From Kiloniella sp. (lineage in GTDB: Bacteria > Pseudomonadota > Alphaproteobacteria > UBA7985): a stretch of 50,746 nucleotides of DNA. Below the pieces are notes generated by a model that had not been told where the DNA came from, did not search any database, and saw only the letters and a program-made list of their open reading frames with translations. Position numbers and translations under genes: made by a program. Within the stretch, counting starts at the first letter, position 1. Each line of letters opens with the position of its first letter. The DNA lies in contig NZET01000015.1 of NCBI GenBank assembly GCA_002690455.1, positions 1 through 50,746 of the forward strand, read 5' to 3'. This document shows, piece after piece, positions 25,820-35,249 of this stretch.

Positions 25820-26542
25820 CTACACCTGCAGGCGCATAATGCGCAGTGGCCAGGTCGAAATCAGCTGCGCCTCGGGCCGCTGGCCCGTCACCAACCATTG
25901 CACGACCGCCTGACTTGCGAGCTGTCCGATTAGCATCGAAGATGTCGCAAGCACGCCGACATCGGCGCAATTCTGTTCCGGTGGCGGGCCCTCGGGAAAC
26001 AAGGTGCTGTAACGCGAGCTGTGAGCGTCCAAGCATAACAGCTGGCCTTCGGTGCCGGTTACTGAGGCGGCCACCAGACGCATGCTCGGCTGCGCCTGAC
26101 ACCAGTTCGCTACCAGCACACGGGTTTCAAAGTTGTCGCTACCGTCAATGACAACATCATAGCCGGAGAGAAGGCGCTCAACCGAAGCAGTGCGGACGGG
26201 CTCCACCACGATCTTGACCGACAAATCCGGGCTGGACTCCTCCAGCACTTCCGCAGCCACCAGCGCCTTTGGCCGTCCGACATCGCTGCTGCGGAACAGC
26301 AACTGTCGGGGTAGGTTGGACAACGACACAGTATCGGGGTCGATCAGCCCGAGCGCTCCGACGCCGCACTGCGCCAACGCCTGTGCTGCTGGGCAGCCGA
26401 TGCCGCCCATCCCGACCAACGCCACCCGCGCCCGTGACAGCGCCAGCTGCCCCCGCGCACCGATCTCGGGCAACACTAAATGCCGGGCGAAGCGCTCAAG
26501 GTCTGCGTCGCTGAAACGGCTCAGTGCTTCGTCTTCATCCAT
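25820..26542 (-). CDS. ThiF/MoeB-family adenylyltransferase-like protein (E1-like)
   Basis: 240 residues from the ATG at 26542. E1-superfamily features: RFARHLVLPEIGARGQ, the nucleotide loop VGMGGIGCPAAQAL, LIDPDTVSLSNLPRQ, and the ATP-contacting YDVVIDGSDNFETR; Cys in QNCADVGVL occupies the usual catalytic-cysteine loop. Such proteins adenylate the C-terminal Gly-Gly of MoaD or ThiS. The paired CxxC zinc motifs of E. coli MoeB/ThiF and the rhodanese domain are not visible, so molybdopterin versus thiamine or other sulfur transfer cannot be decided. Start alternatives: a GTG at 26586 overlapping the dut stop. It is the last gene of the ubiE run, next to a hairpin. Confidence 0.85.
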   Translation of the reverse strand: MDEDEALSRFSDADLERFARHLVLPEIGARGQLALSRARVALVGMGGIGCPAAQALAQCGVGALGLIDPDTVSLSNLPRQLLFRSSDVGRPKALVAAEVLEESSPDLSVKIVVEPVRTASVERLLSGYDVVIDGSDNFETRVLVANWCQAQPSMRLVAASVTGTEGQLLCLDAHSSRYSTLFPEGPPPEQNCADVGVLATSSMLIGQLASQAVVQWLVTGQRPEAQLISTWPLRIMRLQV

Positions 26543-26579
26543 GGGAAGACTGGGACGGACGGCAGACACTGATCGCGCT

Positions 26580-27038
26580 TCAGACACCGGTCGATCCAAA
26601 TCCGCCACTTCCCCGCTCTGTAGCATCAAGGTCTGCCACTTCACTGAATGCAGCCTGTACCACAGGTGCAATCACCAGCTGGGCGATGCGCATGCCACGC
26701 TCGATGGTAAAGGCTTCATCACCGTGGTTAATCAGCGGCACCCGCACCTCACCGCGATAATCGCTGTCGATGGTACCAGGGGCATTGAGGACGGTGATAC
26801 CGTGCTTGACCGCGAGGCCAGAGCGAGGACGGACCTGCGCTTCCAATCCAGGGGGCAGTGCCACGGCAAAACCGGCGGGGATGAGCGCGCGTTGACCGGG
26901 TTGAAGCTGCAGGGGCTGGTCCAGTGCTGCGCGGATATCTGCACCGGCAGATCCAGCAGTCTCATAGCGTGGCAGCGCGAGGTCAGCGCCATGTTCCAGC
27001 CACTTCAACGGCAGTGTTAGGGGTCCGACCGCTGTCAT
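26580..27038 (-). CDS. dut: dUTP diphosphatase (dUTPase)
   Basis: 152-residue trimeric dUTPase; hydrolyses dUTP to dUMP, keeping uracil out of DNA and feeding thymidylate synthesis. All five motifs are seen: [45 protein letters not shown], and the C-terminal [10 protein letters not shown] that closes over the nucleotide. The ATG overlaps the coaBC stop by four bases, so the two are translationally coupled; this coaBC-dut order is common in bacteria. Confidence 0.97.
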   Translation of the reverse strand: MTAVGPLTLPLKWLEHGADLALPRYETAGSAGADIRAALDQPLQLQPGQRALIPAGFAVALPPGLEAQVRPRSGLAVKHGITVLNAPGTIDSDYRGEVRVPLINHGDEAFTIERGMRIAQLVIAPVVQAAFSEVADLDATERGSGGFGSTGV

Positions 27039-28255
27039 GGCAACTTCGCCCCCCCCTCCAGTGCCTCGACCAACCGGTTCACCAGGCGTTTAGCGACCTG
27101 CGACTTAGAGAGCTCAGGCCAGGCTTCAACGCCGTCGGCACCTTCCCCCCGGACCAGCGTGATGGCATTGTCTGGTGCACCGAACACCGCCCCGCCTGAA
27201 ACGTCGTTGGCGAGGATCCAGTCGACCTGCTTGCTGCGGCGCTTGGCCTGCGCATTTTCAACGAGGTTTTCAGTTTCAGCCGCAAAGCCGATGACTAGCC
27301 CGGGGCGCGGTTCGCCCTGCGCAATCGAGGCGAGGATATCGGGATTACGCACGAAGCGCAGCTCCAGCTCGTCCTGGCCGGCCTGCTTCTTCAGTTTTTC
27401 CGACGCAGCATCCTTGGGTCTCCAGTCCGCAACGGCGGCGGCGAAAACAGCGATATCAGCGGGCAACGCAGACTGCACGGCGGCCAGCATCTCATCGGCT
27501 GTCTGCACACGTTCCACCCGAACCCCGACCGGCGGCGGCAGAGACACCGGCCCGGTCACCAGCGTGACGTCAGCGCCAGCAGTGGCGAGCGCCGCGGCGA
27601 TGGCCTGCCCTTGTTGACCGGAAGAACGGTTGGCCATAACCCGCACCGGATCAACTGGCTCGTGGGTCGGACCAGAGGTGACAAGCGCGCGCTTTCCGGC
27701 GAGTGGCTTCGGCGCGAAGAAAGCCTCGGCCATTACCACCAGCTCTTCGGGCTCGGTTAAGCGTCCCGAACCGATTTCGCCACATGCCATATCGCCGTCC
27801 GCCGGACCCCAAACGAGAACACCTCGGCTCATGAGTGCGTGAACATTGGCCTGTGTGGCTGGATTGGCCCACATGACCGGGTTCATCGATGGCGCAATGG
27901 CCACCGGACCGTCAGCGGCGAGCAGGGTTGTAGAGGCAAGATCATCGGCCAGTCCGTTGGCCATGCGGCCGATCAGGTCCGCGCTGGCCGGGGCGACGAG
28001 GATCAAGTCGGCCTCGCGCGCCAAACGGATATGGCCCATCTCTGCTTCATCCTTGAGGCTAAAAAGGTCTTCATACACGGGGTGTTCAGCGAGACCGGCG
28101 AGCGTCAGCGGGGTTATGAACTGCGCACCACCCTTGGTCAGAATCGGTACCACAGTTGCGCCGGCATCCTTCAGTCTGCGGACCAAGATCGCTGCCTTAT
28201 AGGCCGCTATGCCGCCCGAGACGATTAACAGTATCCGCTTACCCGATAGTGCCAT
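27035..28255 (-). CDS. coaBC: Phosphopantothenoylcysteine synthetase/decarboxylase
   Basis: 406-residue bifunctional flavoprotein of coenzyme A synthesis. The CoaC half has [10 protein letters not shown], the catalytic His75 ([10 protein letters not shown]), the PSMNPVMW motif with Asn125, and the flexible-flap Cys158 in [12 protein letters not shown]. The CoaB half starts near residue 190 with [14 protein letters not shown] and [13 protein letters not shown] is the CTP-binding lysine region. Length is standard. It lies between ubiB (upstream, three bases away) and dut (overlap). Confidence 0.97.
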   Translation of the reverse strand: MALSGKRILLIVSGGIAAYKAAILVRRLKDAGATVVPILTKGGAQFITPLTLAGLAEHPVYEDLFSLKDEAEMGHIRLAREADLILVAPASADLIGRMANGLADDLASTTLLAADGPVAIAPSMNPVMWANPATQANVHALMSRGVLVWGPADGDMACGEIGSGRLTEPEELVVMAEAFFAPKPLAGKRALVTSGPTHEPVDPVRVMANRSSGQQGQAIAAALATAGADVTLVTGPVSLPPPVGVRVERVQTADEMLAAVQSALPADIAVFAAAVADWRPKDAASEKLKKQAGQDELELRFVRNPDILASIAQGEPRPGLVIGFAAETENLVENAQAKRRSKQVDWILANDVSGGAVFGAPDNAITLVRGEGADGVEAWPELSKSQVAKRLVNRLVEALEGGAKLP

Positions 28256-28258
28256 GCG

Positions 28259-29788
28259 CTAACCCCCCGTCACCTTCAGAACCACCCACATAAGCCCGGC
28301 GCCGACCACGGCAGCAGCAGCGAAGCCCAGCCAGGCCGAACCCGCCTTTCGGGGGCGGTGCATCTCGGCGTGCAGATTCTGCAGCGCACTTTCGGCCTCT
28401 TCGAGCATCTTTGGCAAGCGTCCAGCAGCGATCAGTGCGGTTTCAGCATGCCCCGAGAACTGCGCGACGGGGTTACGATATTCGATCATCCAATCGCGTA
28501 CCAGCGGCCGAGCGATATCCCAGATGTTGATGGTGGGGGAGAGCGAGCGAGCGATGCCCTCGGCCATAAGCATGTTCTTTTGCAACAGGAACAGGTCAGG
28601 CTGCAGGCTCATGTCAAAGGTCCGGCCCATCGTCAGCAGCTGCCCCAGAAGCCGGGCGAAAGACACCCGCTCCAGCGGCTGGTTGACGATCGGCTCAGCC
28701 ACCGAGCGCAGTGCCAACGCGAAAGCCTGCGTTGAGGCGGAGCGCGGGAGGTAACCTTCATCCGCGTAGCGGCGGGCAAGACCGTCGTAGTCTCCTTCGA
28801 GCAGGAAATTCATCAGATCAGCGAGGAAGATACGGCCTTTCCAGTCCAGCCGCCCGACAATGCCAAAGTCGACGAAGACAACCTTGCCCTCGGCGTCGAT
28901 AAACATGTTCCCCGCATGCTGGTCACCATGGAAGAAACCGTCTTCGAAGACCGCTTCAAAAAAACAGGTAGCGGCATTCGTCAGCACAACCTCCAGATCG
29001 TGACCCTGCTCCCGGAGCAGATCGCGCTCGTCTATACTCGTGCCTTCAACACGGGCCATGACCAGCACCCGCTGGCTGGTCAGATCCCAGAACGGGGCGG
29101 GCGTGCGCAAGCTGCCTCGGTCAGCGAAGTTACGCGCCATCTGGTCAGCGGCAGCGGCCTCGAGACGAAGGTCTAGCTCCATGGCTGTCTGCTCACGCAG
29201 AACATCGATAATGCCTACGGGACGGGCACGGCGCAGATCGGGAACCAGCACCTGTGCAAACCCTGCAGCCCAGCGCAAGAAGGTCAGCTCGCGCACAAAC
29301 CGCTGCTCAATATTGGGTCGCAAGATTTTGACGGCGACGTCTTCGCCGCTGTGCAGGGTAGCAAAATGCACCTGCGCGACGGAGGCCGCGCTGAACGCCG
29401 GTCCAAAGTCGGCAAACACGTCGTCAACCTCGCGTCCGAGCGTCTCCGTTAGAATCCGCCGGGCGGTGCGATCGTCAAAGGGTTCCAGTTGGTCCTGCAG
29501 CGCCGACAGATCCCGCGCGACCTCCTCACCGATCAGATCGGCGCGAGTGGAAAGGATTTGCCCCAGCTTGATGTAGGTCGGGCCTAGGCGCCTTAAGGCG
29601 ATAGCGAGGTTTGTGCCAGCGGTCCGGGCGCGGGCCTTGCCCCCCCTGAGTGCGCTTAGAACGTGAAGCGCTCTAGCGGGCAGGCTTCGGGCAGGTGCGA
29701 GCTTCAAAGCCACGTCGGTCGCGCCCTCTCGCCCGATGACCCAAAGTAGCCCTAGCCCGGTAAACGGATGCGTGATCCAGCCCAGCAT
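28259..29788 (-). CDS. ubiB: UbiB/ABC1-family protein-kinase-like ubiquinone factor
   Basis: 509 residues. The atypical-kinase family signature KxGQ is present as YIKLGQILSTRADLI, with the Ala-rich nucleotide loop SAASVAQVH, the VAVKILRP lysine, FFHGDQHAGNMF and VFVDFGIVGRL in the catalytic core. One transmembrane anchor lies at the C-terminus (SAWLGFAAAAVVGAGLMWVV). UbiB supports coenzyme Q biosynthesis, probably by handling lipid intermediates rather than by protein phosphorylation (family knowledge). The gene follows ubiE after four bases and precedes coaBC by three. Confidence 0.95.
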   Translation of the reverse strand: MLGWITHPFTGLGLLWVIGREGATDVALKLAPARSLPARALHVLSALRGGKARARTAGTNLAIALRRLGPTYIKLGQILSTRADLIGEEVARDLSALQDQLEPFDDRTARRILTETLGREVDDVFADFGPAFSAASVAQVHFATLHSGEDVAVKILRPNIEQRFVRELTFLRWAAGFAQVLVPDLRRARPVGIIDVLREQTAMELDLRLEAAAADQMARNFADRGSLRTPAPFWDLTSQRVLVMARVEGTSIDERDLLREQGHDLEVVLTNAATCFFEAVFEDGFFHGDQHAGNMFIDAEGKVVFVDFGIVGRLDWKGRIFLADLMNFLLEGDYDGLARRYADEGYLPRSASTQAFALALRSVAEPIVNQPLERVSFARLLGQLLTMGRTFDMSLQPDLFLLQKNMLMAEGIARSLSPTINIWDIARPLVRDWMIEYRNPVAQFSGHAETALIAAGRLPKMLEEAESALQNLHAEMHRPRKAGSAWLGFAAAAVVGAGLMWVVLKVTGG

Positions 29789-29792
29789 CAGC

Positions 29793-30548
29793 CTAGACCC
29801 GCCAGCCGCTGTGGATCGCGACGATCCCGCCGGACATGTTTCTGTGACTGACCCGGGCGAAACCCGCTTCGCGCATCATATCTTCGAGCTGTTCCTGTGG
29901 GGGGAAGCGGCGGATAGATTCGACCAGATATTGGTAGCTGTCCCGATCACCAGCGACGAGACGACCCAGTTCGGGCAGCACTTGGAAGCTGTATTGATCG
30001 TAAATGGCTTTGAGCGCAGGCAGCATTACGTGGCTGAATTCGAGGCAGAAGAACCGACCCCCGGGACGAAGTACCCGGCGCGCCTCGGCCAGCGCCAGAT
30101 CAGGACGAGAGACGTTCCGCAGCCCGAAAGATATTGTGTAGGCATCAAAGGATCGGTCTTCGAACGGCAACGCTTCGGCATTACCACAGATCCAATCCAG
30201 ATCAGCGCGACCGGCAAAGCGGGTCTGACCAGCCTGAAGCATGCCTTCGGTCAGATCAAAAACCAACACCCGCCCGGAGGCGTCAGGTCCGCCCTGGCGT
30301 TGACGGATGCGATCGGCAATGTCGCCGGTTCCTCCGGCAACGTCGAGGCAGACTTCACCGGCGCGCGGGCGCATCCAGTCCATCAGCGCATCTTTCCAGA
30401 GTCGGTGCGCGCCCAAGGACATCAGATCGTTCATGATATCGTAGCGGCTCGCCACGGTCTCGAACACGCCCTGAACCAACGGTGCCTTTTCCGCGACGTT
30501 AACATCGCGGAATCCAAAGTGGGTGGTATCGTCGTTTTCTTTCGCCAT
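29793..30548 (-). CDS. ubiE: Ubiquinone/menaquinone C-methyltransferase
   Basis: 251-residue SAM-dependent methyltransferase that makes the C-methyl group of the quinone ring. Motifs: [22 protein letters not shown] (UbiE/COQ5 signature), the SAM loop [37 protein letters not shown] and [12 protein letters not shown]. The ATG at 30548 gives the family's normal length; the frame is open upstream, but only into the divergent mutM. First gene of the minus-strand run ubiE-ubiB-coaBC-dut. Confidence 0.97.
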   Translation of the reverse strand: MAKENDDTTHFGFRDVNVAEKAPLVQGVFETVASRYDIMNDLMSLGAHRLWKDALMDWMRPRAGEVCLDVAGGTGDIADRIRQRQGGPDASGRVLVFDLTEGMLQAGQTRFAGRADLDWICGNAEALPFEDRSFDAYTISFGLRNVSRPDLALAEARRVLRPGGRFFCLEFSHVMLPALKAIYDQYSFQVLPELGRLVAGDRDSYQYLVESIRRFPPQEQLEDMMREAGFARVSHRNMSGGIVAIHSGWRV

Positions 30549-30624
30549 GTTGCTGAGATAGCCTTTAACCCCGCCCGTGAAAAGAAAGCTGGGCTGCCAA
30601 TAACGCACAGGTGCTGAACGTCCT

Positions 30625-31452
30625 ATGCCTGAATTGCCCGAGGTCGAAACCGTTGTCAGGGGTCTGCGCCCATTGCTGGAGCACCAGAGACTTGATCGTC
30701 TGCTGCTGCGCCGAGCTGATATGCGCTTCCCGTTTCCTGTGGACCTAAGCCAGCGGCTGACAGGCCGGACCATCAACGGGATCGAACGACGTGCCAAGTA
30801 CGGGCTGATCCGCTTTGAAGCTGAAGACGCCCCGCTGACCCTGCTGTTTCACTTGGGGATGAGCGGGCGCATGGTCTGCGTCACATCGCCGGAGGAGGAC
30901 TTCGACAAGCACGACCACTTGGTTTTTGAAACCGCCAGAGGGCAGGTCCGGTTCAACGATCCCCGTCGCTTTGGCTTTGTGGAGATGATTGACGGCTCAG
31001 ACAACGCCAGTCGGTTTCTTGGTCAACTGGGGCCGGAACCATTGGGAGAAGCGCTCAATCCCAGCTATTTGCGCGGCGCCTTCCGAAACAAAAAGGCACC
31101 GATCAAAGCCAGCCTGCTCAACCAGCGCCTGATCGCCGGTCTGGGCAACATTTACGTATGCGAAGCTTTGTTTGAGGCTGGAATTCGACCCACACGAGCC
31201 AGTGGCTCACTTAAACTACGGGAGCTTGACCGGCTCTGCACCGAGATCAAGGCGGTGTTAACGCGAGCTATTGAGGCTGGAGGATCATCATTACGCGATC
31301 ATCGTCAGGTCTCGGGGGAGCTCGGTTACTTTCAACACGCCTGGCGCGTCTATGGGCGGGAAGGTGCACCCTGCCGCACGTGTGAACGGCCAGTACAGCG
31401 GGTCGTGCAGTCCAATCGCTCGACATTTTTCTGCGCTGCTTGTCAGCGATAG
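30625..31452 (+). CDS. mutM: Formamidopyrimidine-DNA glycosylase (Fpg)
   Basis: 275 residues; excises 8-oxoguanine and other oxidised purines and cuts the abasic site. Mature N-terminus [13 protein letters not shown] provides the catalytic Pro and Glu. The helix-two-turn-helix is around [23 protein letters not shown], and the zinc finger closes the protein: CRTC then CAAC at the end. The next gene rpsT begins 79 bases later. Divergent from ubiE with 76 bases between starts, a frequent alphaproteobacterial arrangement near dnaA. Confidence 0.97.
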   Translation: MPELPEVETVVRGLRPLLEHQRLDRLLLRRADMRFPFPVDLSQRLTGRTINGIERRAKYGLIRFEAEDAPLTLLFHLGMSGRMVCVTSPEEDFDKHDHLVFETARGQVRFNDPRRFGFVEMIDGSDNASRFLGQLGPEPLGEALNPSYLRGAFRNKKAPIKASLLNQRLIAGLGNIYVCEALFEAGIRPTRASGSLKLRELDRLCTEIKAVLTRAIEAGGSSLRDHRQVSGELGYFQHAWRVYGREGAPCRTCERPVQRVVQSNRSTFFCAACQR

Positions 31453-31462
31453 GAGCCTTGCC

Positions 31463-31491
31463 TTGCGCTCAGCGGTCTTTGGGCCTATAGC
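31463..31491 (+). promoter_or_regulatory. Candidate sigma-70 promoter of rpsT
   Basis: TTGCGC (31463-31468), a spacer of exactly 17 bases, then TATAGC (31486-31491). It ends 40 bases before the rpsT ATG. Three mismatches to the E. coli consensus in the -35 box lower the certainty, but it is the best-spaced pair in the mutM-rpsT gap. Confidence 0.4.
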
Positions 31492-31531
31492 AGCGCTCAA
31501 TCTATGACATCGTCTTTGGAAACAAACCCGA

Positions 31532-31795
31532 ATGGCCCACTCCCGTTCCGCCCGCAAGCGCGTCCGCACTGCAGCTCGCCGTACCGAAATTAACCGCGCT
31601 CGTCGCAGCCGCGTCCGAACCTTTATCAAGAAGGTTGAGGCCGCCGTTGCTGCGGGAGACCAAACCGCTGCTCGCGCAGCACTGACTGCGGCTCAGCCTG
31701 AGATCATGCGCGGCGTGACGAAGGGTACGATGCACAAAAACACAGCATCGCGCAAAATCAGCCGGCTTAGCGCTGCGGTAAAGCGGATGGCCTGA
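31532..31795 (+). CDS. rpsT: 30S ribosomal protein S20
   Basis: 87-residue basic helical protein of the small subunit. Typical sequence pieces are [30 protein letters not shown] and [21 protein letters not shown]. Length is normal for S20. It stands as a single transcription unit: promoter candidate upstream and a strong terminator downstream. Its place directly before the dnaA leader is common in alphaproteobacteria. Confidence 0.97.
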   Translation: MAHSRSARKRVRTAARRTEINRARRSRVRTFIKKVEAAVAAGDQTAARAALTAAQPEIMRGVTKGTMHKNTASRKISRLSAAVKRMA

Positions 31796-31826
31796 TCGAG
31801 CGATCAGCGCGCATTCTCGATTGAAA

Positions 31827-31863
31827 AGCCGACCGGACCTGATGGTCCCGTCGGCTTTTTTTT
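31827..31863 (+). terminator. Intrinsic terminator after rpsT
   Basis: A 13-base stem (31827-31839 with 31844-31856, one mismatch) closes a TGAT loop and is followed by seven T (31857-31863). It starts 31 bases after the rpsT stop, and isolates rpsT from dnaA. Confidence 0.9.
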
Positions 31864-32341
31864 GGCCTGATGGAATTTGCCTTTTGGACTCGGCAGGAGT
31901 TCAGGTCATGGATGAAAAGCGCATAGCGACAGAGTGCCAGACCGAGCCAGATTACGAGACCGTGATACACCACGAGTCGCCATCAAGAGAGTAGAAAACG
32001 AGATAAAATTCGCAGTTTTCGAACGAAAGCGGTCTTAGTGTTGTCACGTTCATACCCATCAACGGATTCGAATGAACCCATCTTTAACTGCAGCGCCACA
32101 GACTGAGGCAGCGACTCCACAAATCGATATTTTTTCAAAGAACAGACCGCTTCAACGCTTGCCCGGGTTTCACACAACCGTAAAGATGTGGGATTGGTCG
32201 AATGGGGCGGCAAGTCCCAGAGACGCCCGCGGAACGAGGCGTCGAACTACTCATGGTGGTCGAACTGACAAGTAGCGTGCATTGGCACGTGTGGCACGTC
32301 CCCAGAATGAGTGGCAAACGGTTGAATTGAGGAGAAGAACC
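31864..32341 (+). promoter_or_regulatory. dnaA upstream region with a cluster of GANTC sites
   Basis: About 480 bases without a convincing protein gene apart from the leader frame annotated separately. Four GANTC sites (CcrM methylation target in many alphaproteobacteria) lie in 231 bases: GACTC 31887, GAGTC 31974, GATTC 32065, GACTC 32113. About one would be expected by chance. I find no good 9-base DnaA box (TTATNCACA), so I do not call an origin. The dnaA promoter must lie here; a precise -35/-10 pair is not clear. Confidence 0.5.
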
Positions 32342-32446
32342 TTGCGGAAACGCTTCTATGGCCACCACGGCCAGTGCAGACAGTCACTCATGACAGGATC
32401 TTTTTCTCTGGCGCCGTCTAAGACCACGGTCTGGGTGCAGCCGTGA
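32342..32446 (+). CDS. Possible 34-residue leader peptide coupled to dnaA
   Basis: An open frame starts with TTG at 32342, preceded by AGGAG at 32330-32334 with a 7-base spacer, the best ribosome site in the region. It runs 34 codons and its TGA (32444-32446) overlaps the dnaA GTG (32443-32445) as GTGA. dnaA itself has no clear ribosome site before its GTG. The arrangement suggests translational coupling, with the leader controlling DnaA synthesis. The product (LRKRFYGHHGQCRQ at its start) resembles nothing I know. No proof that it is translated. Confidence 0.4.
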   Translation: MRKRFYGHHGQCRQSLMTGSFSLAPSKTTVWVQP

Positions 32447-33903
32447 CCGACAGTCTCCATAGCCTCCAGGATCGCCAGGAAATTTGGTCTCAAGTTAAAG
32501 CTGGTATTCGCCGTGAATACGGTGAAAGCACTTATCGCTCGTGGCTGCGTCCTATCGAATTTTCTGAAGCAAATGACGAGCGGATTCGTCTGTCGGTACC
32601 ATCGCGGTTTGTCCGTGACTGGGTGCAGGCGAACTATCTGGAGCGCCTGCGGGCGCTCTGGGTGATGCACGAACCCGAGATCGAAACGGTTGAGATTATC
32701 GTTCGCCCCGCGACCCAGCCCGGTGCACCCATCCCGCCAAGCAAGGCCGGGGTTGGTAACTTTGCGCCACCGCTTGACGCTATTCAAAGTGCAACATCCG
32801 GCTCAGCCACGGGGGGGCTCTCTGCTCCAACGATCCTCGGCAGCGCCGAAATGTCGCAGTATCGTTACACGGTGCCTAATGATGAGAAGCAGCTGGTCAA
32901 GCGCTTTAGCTTCAAGGATTTTGTGGTCGGCCAGCCCAATGAACTCGCATACGCCGCCGCACGGCGCGTTGCAGAAAGTGCAGAAGTCGCTTTCAACCCG
33001 CTGTTCCTCTACGGCGGTGTGGGTCTGGGCAAGACACACCTCATGCACGCCATCGCTTGGCACATCAGAGAGACGCAGCCTGAACGTCGTGTGGCGTACT
33101 TGTCAGCAGAAAAATTCATGTCGTTGTTCATCCAGGCTGTACGGCATCGGGACACGATCGCATTCAAGGACGAGTTCCGTTCGGTGGACGTACTCATGAT
33201 CGATGACATCCACTTCATCGGCGGCAAAGAAGCCAGTCAGGAAGAGTTCTTTCACACGTTCAACGCATTGGTGGATCAGAACCATCAGGTCGTCGTCTCG
33301 GCGGATAAATCGCCAAGCGATCTCGAAGGGCTTGAAGAACGCCTAAGGTCACGCCTGGGCTGGGGGCTGGTCGCAGACATTCACCCGACCAATTATGAAT
33401 TGCGGTTGTCGATTCTGCAGGCCAAAGCCGAAAGTATCGCTCTGGAAATCCCGCCGCAGGTGCTGGAGTTCCTGTCCCACAAAATTTCGTCGAACATTCG
33501 GGAATTAGAAGGTGCGCTGAACCGCATCGAGGCGCATGCGATCCTGATCGGTCGACCCGTGACGCTGGAAATGGTTCAGGACGTGCTCCACGATCTGCTG
33601 AAGGCAAACGATCGCCGAGTGACCATCGAAGAAATTCAAAAGAAGGTTGCTGAGCACTTTAACATCAAGCTCAGTGAAATGTTCTCCCCCCGTCGCGCGC
33701 GGTCCGTAGCCCGGCCACGGCAGATCGCAATGTACCTGTCTAAGCAACTGACGACGCGGTCCTTACCCGAAATCGGCCGACGCTTCGGCAATCGAGACCA
33801 CACCACGGTGATGCACGCGGTTAGGAAGGTCGAGGAACTTCGCTCGCTCGACGCGGCGATTGACGAAGATGTCGAACTGCTGCGCCGGATGCTCGAGAAC
33901 TAG
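32443..33903 (+). CDS. dnaA: Chromosomal replication initiator protein DnaA
   Basis: 486 residues, GTG start. Domain I begins IWSQVKAGIRREYGESTYRSWL. Domain III AAA+ core has FVVGQPNELAYAAAR, Walker A GGVGLGKT (191-198), Walker B LMIDD (251-255), the RSRLGWGL box VII region and ELEGALNRIEAHA sensor-II part. Domain IV carries the DNA-binding signature RRFGNRDHTTVMHAVRKVEEL. All residues expected for ATP-driven origin binding are present. It is the last plus-strand gene before a convergent DUF1501 gene. Start chosen at the GTG, since domain I starts right after it and the stop of the leader frame overlaps it. Confidence 0.98.
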   Translation: MTDSLHSLQDRQEIWSQVKAGIRREYGESTYRSWLRPIEFSEANDERIRLSVPSRFVRDWVQANYLERLRALWVMHEPEIETVEIIVRPATQPGAPIPPSKAGVGNFAPPLDAIQSATSGSATGGLSAPTILGSAEMSQYRYTVPNDEKQLVKRFSFKDFVVGQPNELAYAAARRVAESAEVAFNPLFLYGGVGLGKTHLMHAIAWHIRETQPERRVAYLSAEKFMSLFIQAVRHRDTIAFKDEFRSVDVLMIDDIHFIGGKEASQEEFFHTFNALVDQNHQVVVSADKSPSDLEGLEERLRSRLGWGLVADIHPTNYELRLSILQAKAESIALEIPPQVLEFLSHKISSNIRELEGALNRIEAHAILIGRPVTLEMVQDVLHDLLKANDRRVTIEEIQKKVAEHFNIKLSEMFSPRRARSVARPRQIAMYLSKQLTTRSLPEIGRRFGNRDHTTVMHAVRKVEELRSLDAAIDEDVELLRRMLEN

Positions 33904-34058
33904 GGCCCCAAGCTTAGGCTAGGGCCTCGTCTCAATCTCAGTCTCAGTCTCTAGGCAGATTGGGTGAAGTATAAGGGTTAGACCAGACCGGTCCGACCCC
34001 ATACGACGAGGGCGGCAACGCCCGAGAGGCGCGCGCTGACGAGCCCAGTGGACGCCCG
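33904..34058. other. Convergent intergenic spacer after dnaA
   Basis: Contains a short hexanucleotide tract of TCTCAA/TCTCAG units (about 33930-33953), an 8-base direct repeat CTAGGGCC (33901 and about 33922), the palindrome GACCGGTC, and a small hairpin GGGCG-GCAA-CGCCC. There is no T-tract terminator for either converging gene. Confidence 0.5.
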
Positions 34059-35246
34059 TCAAATCAGCAAGCCGTCGAGTGCCCGGGTTGAACCACTATT
34101 CGGGAAAATTACGCTGTCCAGTTCGGCATGCCGCAGATCATAGTGCGCGCCCAGCACGCCTTTGAGCAGCTGCCGGGTGTCCAGCGTTGGCCGTAAGTCG
34201 CGCCCTTCGAACAGCTGGTTTGAAGCCAGACCCGGCCAATCCGCGATGACCCGGCCACCGCGCACCGCTCCGCCGAACAAAAAAGCGGTGCCACCGGTTC
34301 CGTGGTCGGTGCCGCCCGTGCCATTGGTGGCAACGGTGCGGCCGAACTCGGTCGACACCAGCACCACAGTCTTTGACCAGACGTCAGGGGAGAGGGTGGC
34401 TTTGAAGGTCAGAAGCCCGTTTGCCAGCGCTTCGAGCCTCCGGTCCAAGGCGCCACCGGCTTTACCTTGCCCAGCATGGGTGTCCCAGCCTGAAAACTCC
34501 ATGGCCGCAATCCGTGGGCCGTCATCTGCGGCGAGGAACCGACCGGTGGCGGAGAACAGCTCATCAAACATCGCGAGCCCCCGCTTGCCTCCACTGGACG
34601 CCATGACCATGGCCTGTTCTTGCAGGTTGAGGGCGGCGGTAAAGCTATCAGCAAGCTGCGGATCCTGATTGTAAAGGTGCGAGAGATCCGCAAGGAAGGC
34701 TTCATCACCGTCACGCTGGACCTTGGGTGCCCAGGTCGCCACCGGCACATCACCGCGCAATGAGGTCGGCAGCCCGCCACCAACGGCGATACCGGCACCA
34801 GATGCACCACCAATCACCCCCAGCGTGCGGTTCAACCAGCCGGATGCAGATCCAACCGGCTTATCCAACCCGGTTTCGAGGATTGACTGCGCATCGAAGT
34901 GGGAACGGGTTCGATAGGGGATGGCCAACCCCTGAACCGGCAGTAGTTCGCCGTCCATAAAGGCTGGCGCAAGCGGTGAAAGACCGGGTGCAAGAGCAAA
35001 TGTGCTATCGAGTGGCGTGAGGGCGCTGCTTTCGTAGGCTAGCTGCCCGCGGGCACTGCGATAGGCGGGGTCGCCATACGGAACGACGGCGTGCAGGCCG
35101 TCCATGGCTCCGCGCAGCAGCACGAACACAAAGCGTTGGTCGGTAGCCGACTCCGCGAAGCTGATCGAAGGGGCGAAGCTGGTTGCTAGGCCCCCAGCAC
35201 AAGCTGAGGCGAGGAAGGAGCGTCGATTGAGAAAGCGATGAGTCAT
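34059..35246 (-). CDS. DUF1501 protein, Tat-exported
   Basis: 395 residues. The N-terminus has a twin-arginine signal (NRRSFLAS, residues 7-14) with a likely cut after SFA at about 31. The mature part shows DUF1501 traits: FVFVLLRGAMDGLHAVVPYGDPAY, EFSGWDTHAGQ, and VVLVSTEFGRTVATNGTGGTDHGTGG, related to the alkaline-phosphatase/sulfatase-like fold. The biochemical role is unknown. It is translated three bases after the DUF1800 gene; this DUF1800-DUF1501 pair is widespread in bacteria and the two proteins probably work together at the cell envelope. Confidence 0.9.
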   Translation of the reverse strand: MTHRFLNRRSFLASACAGGLATSFAPSISFAESATDQRFVFVLLRGAMDGLHAVVPYGDPAYRSARGQLAYESSALTPLDSTFALAPGLSPLAPAFMDGELLPVQGLAIPYRTRSHFDAQSILETGLDKPVGSASGWLNRTLGVIGGASGAGIAVGGGLPTSLRGDVPVATWAPKVQRDGDEAFLADLSHLYNQDPQLADSFTAALNLQEQAMVMASSGGKRGLAMFDELFSATGRFLAADDGPRIAAMEFSGWDTHAGQGKAGGALDRRLEALANGLLTFKATLSPDVWSKTVVLVSTEFGRTVATNGTGGTDHGTGGTAFLFGGAVRGGRVIADWPGLASNQLFEGRDLRPTLDTRQLLKGVLGAHYDLRHAELDSVIFPNSGSTRALDGLLI

Positions 35247-35249
35247 GCA

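Noticed and set aside
31864..32442. Origin of replication (oriC) between rpsT and dnaA
   Set aside because: I found no 9-base DnaA boxes close to TTATNCACA and no repeated AT-rich 13-mers. In many alphaproteobacteria the origin lies elsewhere.
32356..32787. Minus-strand open frame across the dnaA start
   Set aside because: It overlaps the conserved domain I of DnaA and has no recognisable features.
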